Source: RGIG3009 sp045595445 (lineage in GTDB: Bacteria > Bacillota > Clostridia > Oscillospirales > Acutalibacteraceae). From it: 8,121 nt of DNA. Made by a program: the position numbers and the translations under genes. A model generated the notes under the pieces. It was not told the DNA's origin and did not search any database. It worked only from the letters and a program-made list of their open reading frames with translations. How positions within the stretch are numbered: position 1 is the stretch's first letter; each line of letters begins with the position of its first letter. Below are positions 1 through 6,772 of the stretch, one piece after another. Location: positions 1 to 8,121 of the forward strand of contig JAZOAK010000019.1 in assembly GCA_045595445.1 (NCBI GenBank), given 5' to 3'.

Positions 1-826
1 TGATGTTCTTGGACCTGTTGGCAATTCGGATACCGTAGTGACCAAAATATTTGATCGTCAAGTTATCTACGATAACATTTTCTGTATCAGCAAGAATATT
101 TAAGAAATCCTCACGACAACAAAGTTCGATATCCTCATACACATCGTGAGGACACCCCTTATCCAAATACAGATACAGAATGCCGTTTACAAAATCGTGA
201 TAAAACTCAAAGTTTTTATTCAGGTCGTCGATCTTCTCGATGTGATGCCCCATACAACGTTTGATGCCCGCTTCTTCACCGTGGTTGAACACGATAACAC
301 CGCAGTCAGCAAACGGGGTTTCGACCTTCCAGATGTTTTCGTACTCGGTCGGTTCCCAGCACTCTTCCCACGCATAGTTCTTAAAAGAACCGTAGATCGC
401 GGGTTTCGGACCGCTGCCGTATGCACCGTACGACATACCGGATTTTGCTTTAAACAGAACCGGCAGCGGCGGTTTTTCCACAGCCGGGTTGAACATAGTA
501 GCTTCTAAGGTAACCTGCGAACGCCAGATACCACCGCGTTCGAACAATACACCGTCGCCCGACTCAAAGATATCCTCGTGCTTTCTGACCGCATCTAAGG
601 TCTTCCATGCGGTTTCGGGAGACGTACCATCGTTGGCATCGTCACCGTTCGGAGAAACGTAATACGTCGTACCGGTGATAACGAGTTTATCTTCGGCGTT
701 CAAGATCTCCTGACGCAGGGCTTCTGCCTCGACATCGGCACCGCCCTTTTGGGGATTGAATTTAGCAGCGCTGTTCCCTTTCGGAAGAACCTCGGTATGT
801 ACTTCTTTCAAAAGTAATTTGCTCAT
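1..826 (-). CDS. Leaderless right-handed beta-helix protein, third paralogue (3' end outside window)
   Basis: This reading frame is open for 275 codons and runs off the left edge, so the C-terminal half is missing. The ATG at 824-826 is chosen because GAGGTG sits 6 nt upstream (833-838) and the N-terminus aligns with the mature part of the lipoprotein at 2274-3908. It starts MSKLLLKEVHTEVLPKGN and has no signal peptide or lipobox. Residues about 28-45 carry the shared GGADxEAEALRQ helix, then comes YYVSPNGDD followed by NDGTSPETAWKT, a DUF1565-like entry to a parallel beta-helix. The shared IVFNHG block follows, then the first beta-helix rungs (ENVIVDNLTIKYFGHYGI). Compared with the other two copies it has an insertion of roughly 20 residues (around residues 108-128, containing FNPAVEKPPLP) and more cysteines. 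Last visible gene of the operon, 33 nt after its neighbour. Beta-helix fold is well supported. Carbohydrate-active function (lyase, hydrolase or epimerase) is inferred from context only. Confidence 0.85.
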   Translation of the reverse strand, partial: MSKLLLKEVHTEVLPKGNSAAKFNPQKGGADVEAEALRQEILNAEDKLVITGTTYYVSPNGDDANDGTSPETAWKTLDAVRKHEDIFESGDGVLFERGGIWRSQVTLEATMFNPAVEKPPLPVLFKAKSGMSYGAYGSGPKPAIYGSFKNYAWEECWEPTEYENIWKVETPFADCGVIVFNHGEEAGIKRCMGHHIEKIDDLNKNFEFYHDFVNGILYLYLDKGCPHDVYEDIELCCREDFLNILADTENVIVDNLTIKYFGHYGIRIANRSKNI

Positions 827-832
827 AGTTAA

Positions 833-838
833 CACCTC
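833..838 (-). promoter_or_regulatory. Ribosome binding site of the third beta-helix gene
   Basis: GAGGTG on the minus strand lies 6 nt before the ATG at 826. It fixes the start of a gene whose protein has no signal peptide, so the leaderless N-terminus is not an annotation artefact. Confidence 0.75.
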
Positions 839-859
839 AACATTAATCGTGACGTGGAG

Positions 860-2242
860 TTAGTCCAACCATTTAACCACTTTTGCCTCGGGATCAAACA
901 AGCGAACTGCTGCTTCAAGTTCCTCTTGATTAGTGGCATTCTGCGGCTCGTTTTCGGCAAAGTGAACGGCTTTACCGGTGGCATTTGCTTTCTGATAGAA
1001 ACTGTTTCCCGAAATGGTCAAGCCTTCGGTATAGGTTTTTCCACACCAGAAAACCAAATTTCTGGCAGAACAGTCGAAAATGTTGTTCCGCATTACAAAG
1101 CCTTTGCCGGGGAACTTATTGTAGTTCCAAGACCAGCCGACATAATGCGCGACACCCACTTGACTATCCGGGCGGGCGGCTGCCGGTAAAAATCCATAAC
1201 CGGCAAAACGCAGGATATTGTTTTCAATAACGAGACCGTCCCAAACACTCTCATTGTTTCTGTCGAATACCTCAATGGAATAGTTGCAGTATTCGATCAG
1301 ATTATTACGCAATACCACGTCTGTGTAGGAGTGGGGATCGCCAACCCCCTGCGGAGTAATACCTGCATCATAGCACTGGTAGATCCAACAATGTTCCACC
1401 AAACCGCCGGCAGCTCCTTGCCACCACGAAATCGCATTGCCAAGACCGACCTTGCCTTTCATAAAGCGGCACCCGCCGACCCAGCCAAACTCACAGTTGG
1501 TGATATGAACGTTGCGCGTGCGTTCTTGCGCGATCACGGCAAACAAGCCGGCATACTTGAACGCTAAGTTATCAATGGTAACATCTTCCGTATCACACGG
1601 GATACTTAGAATGGTTGCCCGTGTGCCGATTTCGATATCATCGTACACAGAGGCGGGATTGCCTCTATCTAAATACATATATAAAACGTGATTTTCCAGA
1701 TCGTGATGGAAATCACCATTTTTGACTAATTCATCGATGCCGAAGTATTTCGGCATACCGGTTGCCACACCGTGGTTAAAAACAATGATGCCCGCTTCCA
1801 CGGTATCAAGGGAAAGTTGCCAAATATTGGTTTTATCTGTCGGCTTCCACGCATGTACTGCATAGTTATAAGCCGAACCGTACAGTGCAGGTTTTTCACC
1901 TGCGCCGTAAGCTGCATAGGTTACACCGCTTACGGCGTTGATGGTAGCAGAGCAGCGGTATACGTAACCGCGCTCAAAAAGCACAGCGTCTCCCGCTTTA
2001 AGGATGTCTCTGTGCGCTATAACGGCGCTCGGCGTTTGCCAAGCGGTGGCGGGAGAGGTTCCGTCATGAGCATCGTCGCCGTTCGGAGAAACGTAATACT
2101 TCGTACCGGTAATAACCAGGTTATCTTCCGTATGTAAAATCTCCTGCCGTAAGGCTTCCGCCTCGGCATCGGCGCCACCGTGGTTCGGATACCACGGTGC
2201 GGTGGTTTCTCTTCTTAAACCATCAACATGCACTTTACTCAT
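860..2242 (-). CDS. Leaderless right-handed beta-helix protein, second paralogue
   Basis: This gene encodes 460 aa. ATG is preceded by GGGAGAGG with a 6-nt spacer. The N-terminus (MSKVHVDGLRRETTAPWYPN) has no hydrophobic segment, so the product is predicted to be cytoplasmic. Residues 22-36 hold the family GGADAEAEALRQEIL helix, and 49-57 YYVSPNGDD with a following NDG/AHDGTSPATAW-like segment resembling the DUF1565 entry to parallel beta-helices. IVFNHG is at 153-158. From about 215 to 416 there are repeated beta-helix rungs of the form xVxIxNNxxxxCxxxI (about 220-235, 243-258, 307-327, 336-350, 382-398, 407-416). The tail NQEELEAAVRLFDPEAKVVKWL (439 on) is shared with the lipoprotein copy. 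It has nine cysteines against four in the mature lipoprotein, which fits a reducing compartment. It lies 31 nt after the lipoprotein gene. Fold is confident, enzymatic activity unknown; a polysaccharide lyase- or hydrolase-like role is inferred from the adjoining sugar importer. Confidence 0.9.
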   Translation of the reverse strand: MSKVHVDGLRRETTAPWYPNHGGADAEAEALRQEILHTEDNLVITGTKYYVSPNGDDAHDGTSPATAWQTPSAVIAHRDILKAGDAVLFERGYVYRCSATINAVSGVTYAAYGAGEKPALYGSAYNYAVHAWKPTDKTNIWQLSLDTVEAGIIVFNHGVATGMPKYFGIDELVKNGDFHHDLENHVLYMYLDRGNPASVYDDIEIGTRATILSIPCDTEDVTIDNLAFKYAGLFAVIAQERTRNVHITNCEFGWVGGCRFMKGKVGLGNAISWWQGAAGGLVEHCWIYQCYDAGITPQGVGDPHSYTDVVLRNNLIEYCNYSIEVFDRNNESVWDGLVIENNILRFAGYGFLPAAARPDSQVGVAHYVGWSWNYNKFPGKGFVMRNNIFDCSARNLVFWCGKTYTEGLTISGNSFYQKANATGKAVHFAENEPQNATNQEELEAAVRLFDPEAKVVKWLD

Positions 2243-2248
2243 GTGTAA

Positions 2249-2256
2249 CCTCTCCC
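2249..2256 (-). promoter_or_regulatory. Ribosome binding site of the second beta-helix gene
   Basis: GGGAGAGG on the minus strand, 6 nt before the ATG at 2242. It supports translation starting directly at the leaderless N-terminus. Confidence 0.75.
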
Positions 2257-2273
2257 ATCCTAAGCAACATCGT

Positions 2274-3908
2274 TTAAGCTAACCACTTAACAACCTTCGG
2301 ATTGGCATCAAAAACCTTTACGGCTTCTTCCAATTCCGCTTGGTTTGTCGCGCGATTTGGACCGTTATTCAGGAAATCAAACGCTTTACCGGCGGCACTT
2401 GCCTTCTGGTAAAAACTATTTCCGGAAACGGTCAAACCGCTGGTGTACGTCTTTCCGCCGCCGGGCCAATACACAAAGTTACCGGCGGTACAGTCAAAGA
2501 TATTGTTACGAATGGTAATTCCCTTGCCGGGAAGTTCGTCGTAACCATAGTCCCATCCGACATAGTGTCCGACAGCAGGACTGTTGTCCGGACGATCGGC
2601 AGCCAGCAAGAAACCATAACCCGCGAAGCGGAGAATATTGTCCTCAACAACGAGACCGTCCCACTTGGAACCGGGATCTCGGTCGAACACCTCAATCGAA
2701 TAGTTGCAATATTCGATCAAATTCTTGCGGAATACCAAATTGGTGTATCCGACAGGACCGGAAATGCCTTGCGGGGTAATACCCGCGTCGTAAACCTGAT
2801 AGATCCAGCAGTGTTCTACCAACGCATCGTCAGTGGTCTGCCAGAATTGAATACCGTTACCAAGACCGACATCGCCGTCTAAGTAACGACAGCCGCCAAC
2901 CCAACCAATTTCAAGATTGGTGAAACGGAGATTTCGAGTAAACTCTTGAACATCGAAAGTAAACATACCGGCATATCGGAGTGCCAGATTATCAAACGTC
3001 ACGTTTTCGGTTTCATCCGATAGGGTGAATACGTTTTCTCTGGTACCGATCTCGATATCACGATAGACTACGTTTGGATACCCCTTGTCTAAGTAAAGAT
3101 ATAAGGTGGAGGTTTCCATGTTGTGATAGAAATCACCGTTTTCCGTCAGCTCATGAAGGCCGTAATAATGAGGCATGCCGACAGCTTCACCGTGATTGAA
3201 CACTATGATACCAGCTTCACCTGTATACAACTCAATCTTCCAAACGTTTTCTTTGAGGCTCGGTTGCCAGTTCATACCCCACGCATAGTTGGTGGCGGAA
3301 CCGTAAATCAACGGTTTCTCACCTTCACCATACGCAGCGTAGGTGACACCACTCACCGCAATAATGGGAGACGTACGGCGATAAACACCACCGCGCTCAA
3401 ACAGAACTGCATCCCCTTCCTCAAGGAGATAACCGTTAACGCTAACGTTATCGATGGTCTTCCATGCCGTTTCCGGGGTTGTACCATCGTTAAAATCGTC
3501 ACCGTTCGGAGAAACGTAATACGTCGTACCGGTGATGTTCAAATCCTCATCTTTTGTGTTAAGGATCTGTTGTCGGAGTGCTTCTGCCTCCGCATCTGCT
3601 CCACCGATTTGCGGATTGAGCAACTGGGCAATATTACCTGTCGGAATAATTTCTTTGTAATATGTACCGGTACCGACCGAATCCGAGTCATCATCGGTAT
3701 TCGTATCGTCCCAATCATCGTCCCACGTGAGATCATCACTCCACGTAGTATCTGACCACGACGAATCGTCCGTTGATACGGTGGTGTTACCGGTCGGTTC
3801 AGTTGTGGTTGTGTCAGTTGTCGTGGTGCCTGTCGGCTGCCCGCTTGGAGCACAAGCGGACAGCCACAGGATTCCGATCAAGCAACACAATGCGGCAATT
3901 CTGCGCAC
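2274..3908 (-). CDS. Surface lipoprotein with right-handed beta-helix domain
   Basis: The predicted product is 544 aa. I choose the GTG at 3906-3908 over an upstream in-frame GTG at 3929 because GGAGGGG (3914-3920) lies 5 nt before it, and the product then starts with a clean signal: MRR, a hydrophobic core, and the lipobox LSAC with Cys19. After the acylated Cys comes a linker of about 60 residues (20-80) rich in Thr, then Trp and Asp, presumably crossing the cell wall. The catalytic-type domain starts near residue 83: GGADAEAEALRQQ, YYVSPNGDD (130-138), NDGTTPETAWKT, IVFNHG, then parallel beta-helix rungs to about residue 505 and a tail ending in KVVKWL. It is clearly paralogous to both downstream genes. 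It follows the sugar-binding lipoprotein gene by 35 nt, so a role in degrading or binding polysaccharide at the surface is likely. The chemistry cannot be named from the sequence. Confidence 0.9.
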   Translation of the reverse strand: MRRIAALCCLIGILWLSACAPSGQPTGTTTTDTTTTEPTGNTTVSTDDSSWSDTTWSDDLTWDDDWDDTNTDDDSDSVGTGTYYKEIIPTGNIAQLLNPQIGGADAEAEALRQQILNTKDEDLNITGTTYYVSPNGDDFNDGTTPETAWKTIDNVSVNGYLLEEGDAVLFERGGVYRRTSPIIAVSGVTYAAYGEGEKPLIYGSATNYAWGMNWQPSLKENVWKIELYTGEAGIIVFNHGEAVGMPHYYGLHELTENGDFYHNMETSTLYLYLDKGYPNVVYRDIEIGTRENVFTLSDETENVTFDNLALRYAGMFTFDVQEFTRNLRFTNLEIGWVGGCRYLDGDVGLGNGIQFWQTTDDALVEHCWIYQVYDAGITPQGISGPVGYTNLVFRKNLIEYCNYSIEVFDRDPGSKWDGLVVEDNILRFAGYGFLLAADRPDNSPAVGHYVGWDYGYDELPGKGITIRNNIFDCTAGNFVYWPGGGKTYTSGLTVSGNSFYQKASAAGKAFDFLNNGPNRATNQAELEEAVKVFDANPKVVKWLA

Positions 3909-3913
3909 ATTGA

Positions 3914-3920
3914 CCCCTCC
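3914..3920 (-). promoter_or_regulatory. Ribosome binding site deciding a GTG start
   Basis: GGAGGGG on the minus strand, 5 nt before the GTG at 3908. The longer reading (GTG at 3929) would place this site inside the coding region and add seven residues before the signal peptide, so the shorter form is preferred. Confidence 0.8.
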
Positions 3921-3943
3921 ACATCTCACTTAAAGCAAGATAC

Positions 3944-5398
3944 TTATTTTTGCAGTTTGTCCAAGACCGAGTTAGTCTGTCTTACAGCAGCCTCAATTTC
4001 GTTTTTCTTACTGTTGAGTTGGGTGGTAACGCCGCCGGCAGTAGAACGCATGATCGATTCAACGAAGTATTTGAAGCCATTGGCTTCGGTGAGAACATAA
4101 CCATAGTTATACGTCATGAGACGTTTCTCTTGTTTCATGCAGTGGTTGTAAACTTCGAGAACGGTTTTGTTAGCAAAGAACTGGTTGACGTTGTAGTTGT
4201 CAGCATCCAGCCAGTAGCGTAGGAAGTACGGAACAGCTGCCGTGTTCTTCGCGCCGGTGGGAACAGCATACGCCTCCAACTCAGCAAACAACTGATAGTA
4301 CTCTTTGCCCTTAATCTCCGGAAGCGGAACGATACCAAGCGTACCGTCACCCTTCATACCGGTGAAGTAGAAGTGTGTTTTTCTCGCACCGATGATAGCA
4401 TCGTGGAAGAAGAGAACGTTGCCGGCCTCAAACGCTTGACGCTGATAAGCGTTCTCTGCAACCAGGCCGTCTTCTTTCATCTGGATCATCTTGCGCAAGC
4501 CGTCACTGAGCTTGGTGTCGGTTACGTTGTTTTTGAAACCGTCTTTGGTATAGAGAACAAAGTCACTACCTTGGATCTGTGCGAAAGCCTGCCATTTGAA
4601 GGGAGAGAATGCGATGTAAGCGTCGCCGGCTTCTTCCTTGAAGGTTTCGCAAACCTCAACGAATTTTTCGTAATTCCACTGACCCTTTTTCCACAGCGAA
4701 TAGGGGTCGAGATCGTTCATCTTGAATTTGCTGAGAAGTTTCTTGTTATACAGGAACACGTCAGGCTGCTGCATAACGGTGTTTTCCATGTTGACAGCAT
4801 AAGCAACGCCCTTGTAGGAATAACGGTCCATAACGTCCTTATCCCAAGCTTTGTCGTTGAAATCATAGCCGGTGTTGGACAAGGGCTGCAACATTGCCAT
4901 AAGCGCCGGGTTCAAGTCCTTCATACGGACGATGTCCGGAGCAGCTTTTGCAGCCTGTTTGGCAGCGATTTCGGTAACATAGGTCTGGTAGTTACCCACC
5001 TGATAATCAAGCGTAATACTGGTTTCTTTCGTGAAAGCGTTTACGGCTTTCTGAGCGTCGGTGATGGAGTTGAGCTCATTCCAGTTGAAGAAAACCAGTT
5101 TGGAGCCTTTCAGGTTTGCCGGCATCTTTGCCTTCACCTGAGCCCAAGTCAACGACGAAGCGTTACCCGTAGGTGCTTTGGTGCTACCCGTCGTTTTGCT
5201 GGTTTTAGAACTGGACTGCTGTGCGCTCGGCGCGGTCGTGGTGGTCACATCCGTATCCGCAACCGTTGTGGTGACAGTGTCTTCACCAGCAGTGGTGGTC
5301 GTTGCAGTTGTCTCACCGTCGCCGCCGCATGCGACCAGCGACAAGGTCAAGGCAAGTGCTAAAAGACCGAAGAGAATTTGCTTTGCGAGTTGTTTCAT
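3944..5398 (-). CDS. Extracellular sugar-binding lipoprotein (ABC importer, family 1)
   Basis: This gene encodes 484 aa. The ATG at 5396-5398 is chosen because GGAGGGC lies 6 nt upstream; an ATG at 5431 would overlap the permease gene and add a hydrophilic extension. The product starts MKQLAKQ, followed by a hydrophobic core and lipobox LVAC (Cys24). Residues about 25-82 form a Thr/Ser-rich linker with repeated TTTT blocks. From about residue 99 the fold of the family 1 solute-binding proteins begins (KLVFFNWNE, then AVNAFTKETSITLDYQ and a PDIVRMKDLNPALMAMLQPL segment typical of the lobe that follows). The region GDGTLGIVPLPEIKGKEYY with AYAVPTGAKN further on is the usual hinge and C-lobe pattern. 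It would capture an oligosaccharide outside the membrane and hand it to the adjacent permease 25 nt upstream. The ligand is unknown; the neighbouring beta-helix genes suggest a polysaccharide fragment. Confidence 0.93.
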   Translation of the reverse strand: MKQLAKQILFGLLALALTLSLVACGGDGETTATTTTAGEDTVTTTVADTDVTTTTAPSAQQSSSKTSKTTGSTKAPTGNASSLTWAQVKAKMPANLKGSKLVFFNWNELNSITDAQKAVNAFTKETSITLDYQVGNYQTYVTEIAAKQAAKAAPDIVRMKDLNPALMAMLQPLSNTGYDFNDKAWDKDVMDRYSYKGVAYAVNMENTVMQQPDVFLYNKKLLSKFKMNDLDPYSLWKKGQWNYEKFVEVCETFKEEAGDAYIAFSPFKWQAFAQIQGSDFVLYTKDGFKNNVTDTKLSDGLRKMIQMKEDGLVAENAYQRQAFEAGNVLFFHDAIIGARKTHFYFTGMKGDGTLGIVPLPEIKGKEYYQLFAELEAYAVPTGAKNTAAVPYFLRYWLDADNYNVNQFFANKTVLEVYNHCMKQEKRLMTYNYGYVLTEANGFKYFVESIMRSTAGGVTTQLNSKKNEIEAAVRQTNSVLDKLQK

Positions 5399-5404
5399 AA
5401 CAAT

Positions 5405-5411
5405 GCCCTCC
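5405..5411 (-). promoter_or_regulatory. Ribosome binding site of the binding-protein gene
   Basis: GGAGGGC on the minus strand, 6 nt before the ATG at 5398. It lies in the 25-nt gap after the permease stop and settles the start of the lipoprotein signal. Confidence 0.8.
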
Positions 5412-5423
5412 TGTTTTTTATTT

Positions 5424-6347
5424 TTAACCAACTATACCGCTTGTCGCGACGCTGGCTATAAACCGTTTTTGAATGATGATGTAAAAAATGAGAATCGGTA
5501 ACAGTGCAATCAAGCACGCTGCAATCGTGATCTGTGCTGCCGTGAAGCTGGACATCTGCATTGTCTGCGTCAACCAGAAGCCTAATTTCTGACCATAGTT
5601 TGCCATCATGGTACCGATGGGAAAATTCTCGGTAAGGTACATCTGAGCCAAGAAGGAATCGTTCCAGTGCCAAATAACCGAGAAAACCGTTACGGTGACA
5701 AATACAACGCTCGAAGACGGTAACACGATTTGGAGGAAGGTTCGCCACGTTCCGGCACCGTCCACCCAAGCGGCTTCTTCAATCTCCTTGGGAAGACCTT
5801 TGAAGAACTGGGTGTATATGTAGATGAACAAACCGCCGTTCAAGCCGACACCCAACAAGGACGGAATCCAGAACACGAACGGTGTATCCAAGAGATGGAA
5901 GTTCTGGAAGTTCACGTAGCTGGGGATAATGGTCATTGCGTTCGGCACCAAGATCGTCAAGATCATCAACGCAGACAGCAGCGACTTACCCGCGAAGTTG
6001 AAACGCGCTAAACCGAAAGCTGCTACCGCACACGATGCGATACCAATACCCGCCGCCACCAGCTCGTTAACGAGCGTGGAAACCAACGTTTTTCCCAGTT
6101 CCATCGACGCGAAGGCGTTTTCAAAATTTTGCCACGTCAGATGTATCGGCACCCACTGAACCGAGGGGTTATAATAATCTGCCGAGGTCATGATGGCGTT
6201 GACAATCATGTAAATGATCGGATAGATCAACACATAGCTGAACGCCAGCAGAAAGAGGTACCGGCAAACATTCGCTACAACCTTTTGAGCAATCTTTTTT
6301 CCGACCGGAATACCGTTGCTTTTTAATAAAGTCATCCGCTTGTTCAT
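5424..6347 (-). CDS. Sugar ABC transporter permease, MalG-type (CUT1)
   Basis: About 307 aa from the ATG at 6347, or 303 aa from the ATG at 6335; the ribosome site is ambiguous (AAAGG about 10 nt before the first, AGAAGGG 12 nt before the second). The longer open frame to 6509 adds a basic, non-family segment and is rejected. In the 303-residue numbering, six membrane segments are visible near 22-46, 86-109, 117-137, 151-175, 207-224 and 267-288. The cytoplasmic EAA loop that docks on the ATPase is clear at 186-206 (EEAAWVDGAGTWRTFLQIVL), and the C-terminus QKRFIASVATSGIVG matches the MalG-type ending. It would form the membrane channel for sugars delivered by the downstream binding protein. 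No MalF-type partner and no ATPase gene are in the window; a shared MsmK-like ATPase is common in this group. First gene of the operon. Confidence 0.93.
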   Translation of the reverse strand: MNKRMTLLKSNGIPVGKKIAQKVVANVCRYLFLLAFSYVLIYPIIYMIVNAIMTSADYYNPSVQWVPIHLTWQNFENAFASMELGKTLVSTLVNELVAAGIGIASCAVAAFGLARFNFAGKSLLSALMILTILVPNAMTIIPSYVNFQNFHLLDTPFVFWIPSLLGVGLNGGLFIYIYTQFFKGLPKEIEEAAWVDGAGTWRTFLQIVLPSSSVVFVTVTVFSVIWHWNDSFLAQMYLTENFPIGTMMANYGQKLGFWLTQTMQMSSFTAAQITIAACLIALLPILIFYIIIQKRFIASVATSGIVG

Positions 6348-6525
6348 CCCTTCTGAGCCTTTGTTAACAATGTTTGTGTATTTTTGAAAACGTCGCCGAA
6401 ATAAGGCGATACGCGGACAGAAAGCCACTCGACTTTTCTCGCAAGCAAACAACAATTTGCGCTGTTTACGCATACTTGGTTTTGCGACTTTCGTCAAAAA
6501 CAACAACAAACACCGCAGTTTAACT
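6348..6525 (-). other. Untranslated leader of the transport operon
   Basis: Predicted leader of roughly 178 nt between the promoter and the permease start. Visible small structures on the minus strand are GAC-GAAA-GTC (a GNRA-type tetraloop, near 6482-6491), GCAAA...TTTGC (near 6438-6453) and TCGCC...GGCGA (near 6393-6409). A 10-bp palindrome TTGTTAACAA lies at 6361-6370, just upstream of the ribosome binding site. I do not recognise a riboswitch. The frame is open back to 6509 but encodes nothing family-like. Confidence 0.4.
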
Positions 6526-6531
6526 GGTACT

Positions 6532-6560
6532 ATTATACCAATAGTTTTTCAAATATGCAA
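6532..6560 (-). promoter_or_regulatory. Promoter of the transport/beta-helix operon
   Basis: On the minus strand there is a perfect extended -10 (TGGTATAAT; hexamer at 6532-6537) and a weak -35 (TTGCAT, 6555-6560) with a 17-bp spacer. Predicted start near 6525. A weak -35 next to a paired upstream site is the usual design of an activator-dependent promoter. Position fits as the only start for all five operon genes. Confidence 0.7.
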
Positions 6561-6563
6561 TAG

Positions 6564-6595
6564 ATAATGTTGTCTTGTACTTAAATTATGTTGTC
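6564..6595 (-). promoter_or_regulatory. Direct-repeat activator site, AraC-like geometry
   Basis: Two 11-bp copies, GACAACATAAT (6585-6595) and GACAACATTAT (6564-6574), differ at one base and repeat with a 21-bp period, two helical turns. The proximal copy ends 3 bp before the -35. AraC-family activators bind direct repeats at this spacing beside the -35, as at araI1-araI2. The regulator gene is not in the window, so the family assignment is inference. Confidence 0.6.
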
Positions 6596-6670
6596 GTGAA
6601 AATCGAAATCAGGGGAATTTGTTCATATTTAGGACATATTATTTGTAATAATTGGAACCTTCGGCCCTAC

Positions 6671-6731
6671 GGTGGGGGTTAGGAGGGCGAGGGGGGGCTC
6701 TCTCCCCCATCTCGCTGCGGCTCGCCCCACC
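6671..6731. repeat. GC-rich nested inverted repeat
   Basis: The outer arms GGTGGGG (6671-6677) and CCCCACC (6725-6731) pair perfectly. Inside them GCGAGGGGG (from 6687) pairs with CCCCC plus CTCGC (6704-6708 and 6711-6715), leaving a two-base bulge. The stretch is strongly G-rich on one half and C-rich on the other. It contains no gene and stands apart in composition from the AT-rich promoter region next to it. Probably part of a degenerate intergenic repeat; not identified to a named family. Confidence 0.5.
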
Positions 6732-6772
6732 CGCGGTTTTGATAGTAAACCGGACGTGTCATTCATTGCCGC

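Noticed and set aside
3123..3755. 210-codon plus-strand open frame
   Set aside because: Antisense to the beta-helix lipoprotein, with no family features or ribosome site of its own. Similar plus-strand frames at 146-508, 1772-2137 and 2340-2882 mirror the paralogous genes and were rejected for the same reason.
4373..5362. 329-codon open frame on the plus strand
   Set aside because: It lies antisense to the whole sugar-binding lipoprotein, and its translation includes runs that mirror the Thr-rich linker. The minus strand has ribosome site, signal and family motifs, so this is a shadow.
6384..6398. Possible catabolite (cre) site
   Set aside because: TTGAAAACGTCGCC partly fits the cre pattern, but key W positions and the symmetric half do not match, so I do not list it.
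6348..6509. 54-codon N-terminal extension of the permease
   Set aside because: It is basic, has no permease-family match, and includes the leader just downstream of the promoter. The usual MalG length is reached from the ATG at 6347 or 6335.
6564..6595. CRISPR array
   Set aside because: Only two short repeats with a 10-bp gap beside a promoter; unit size and number do not fit an array. An operator is the better reading.
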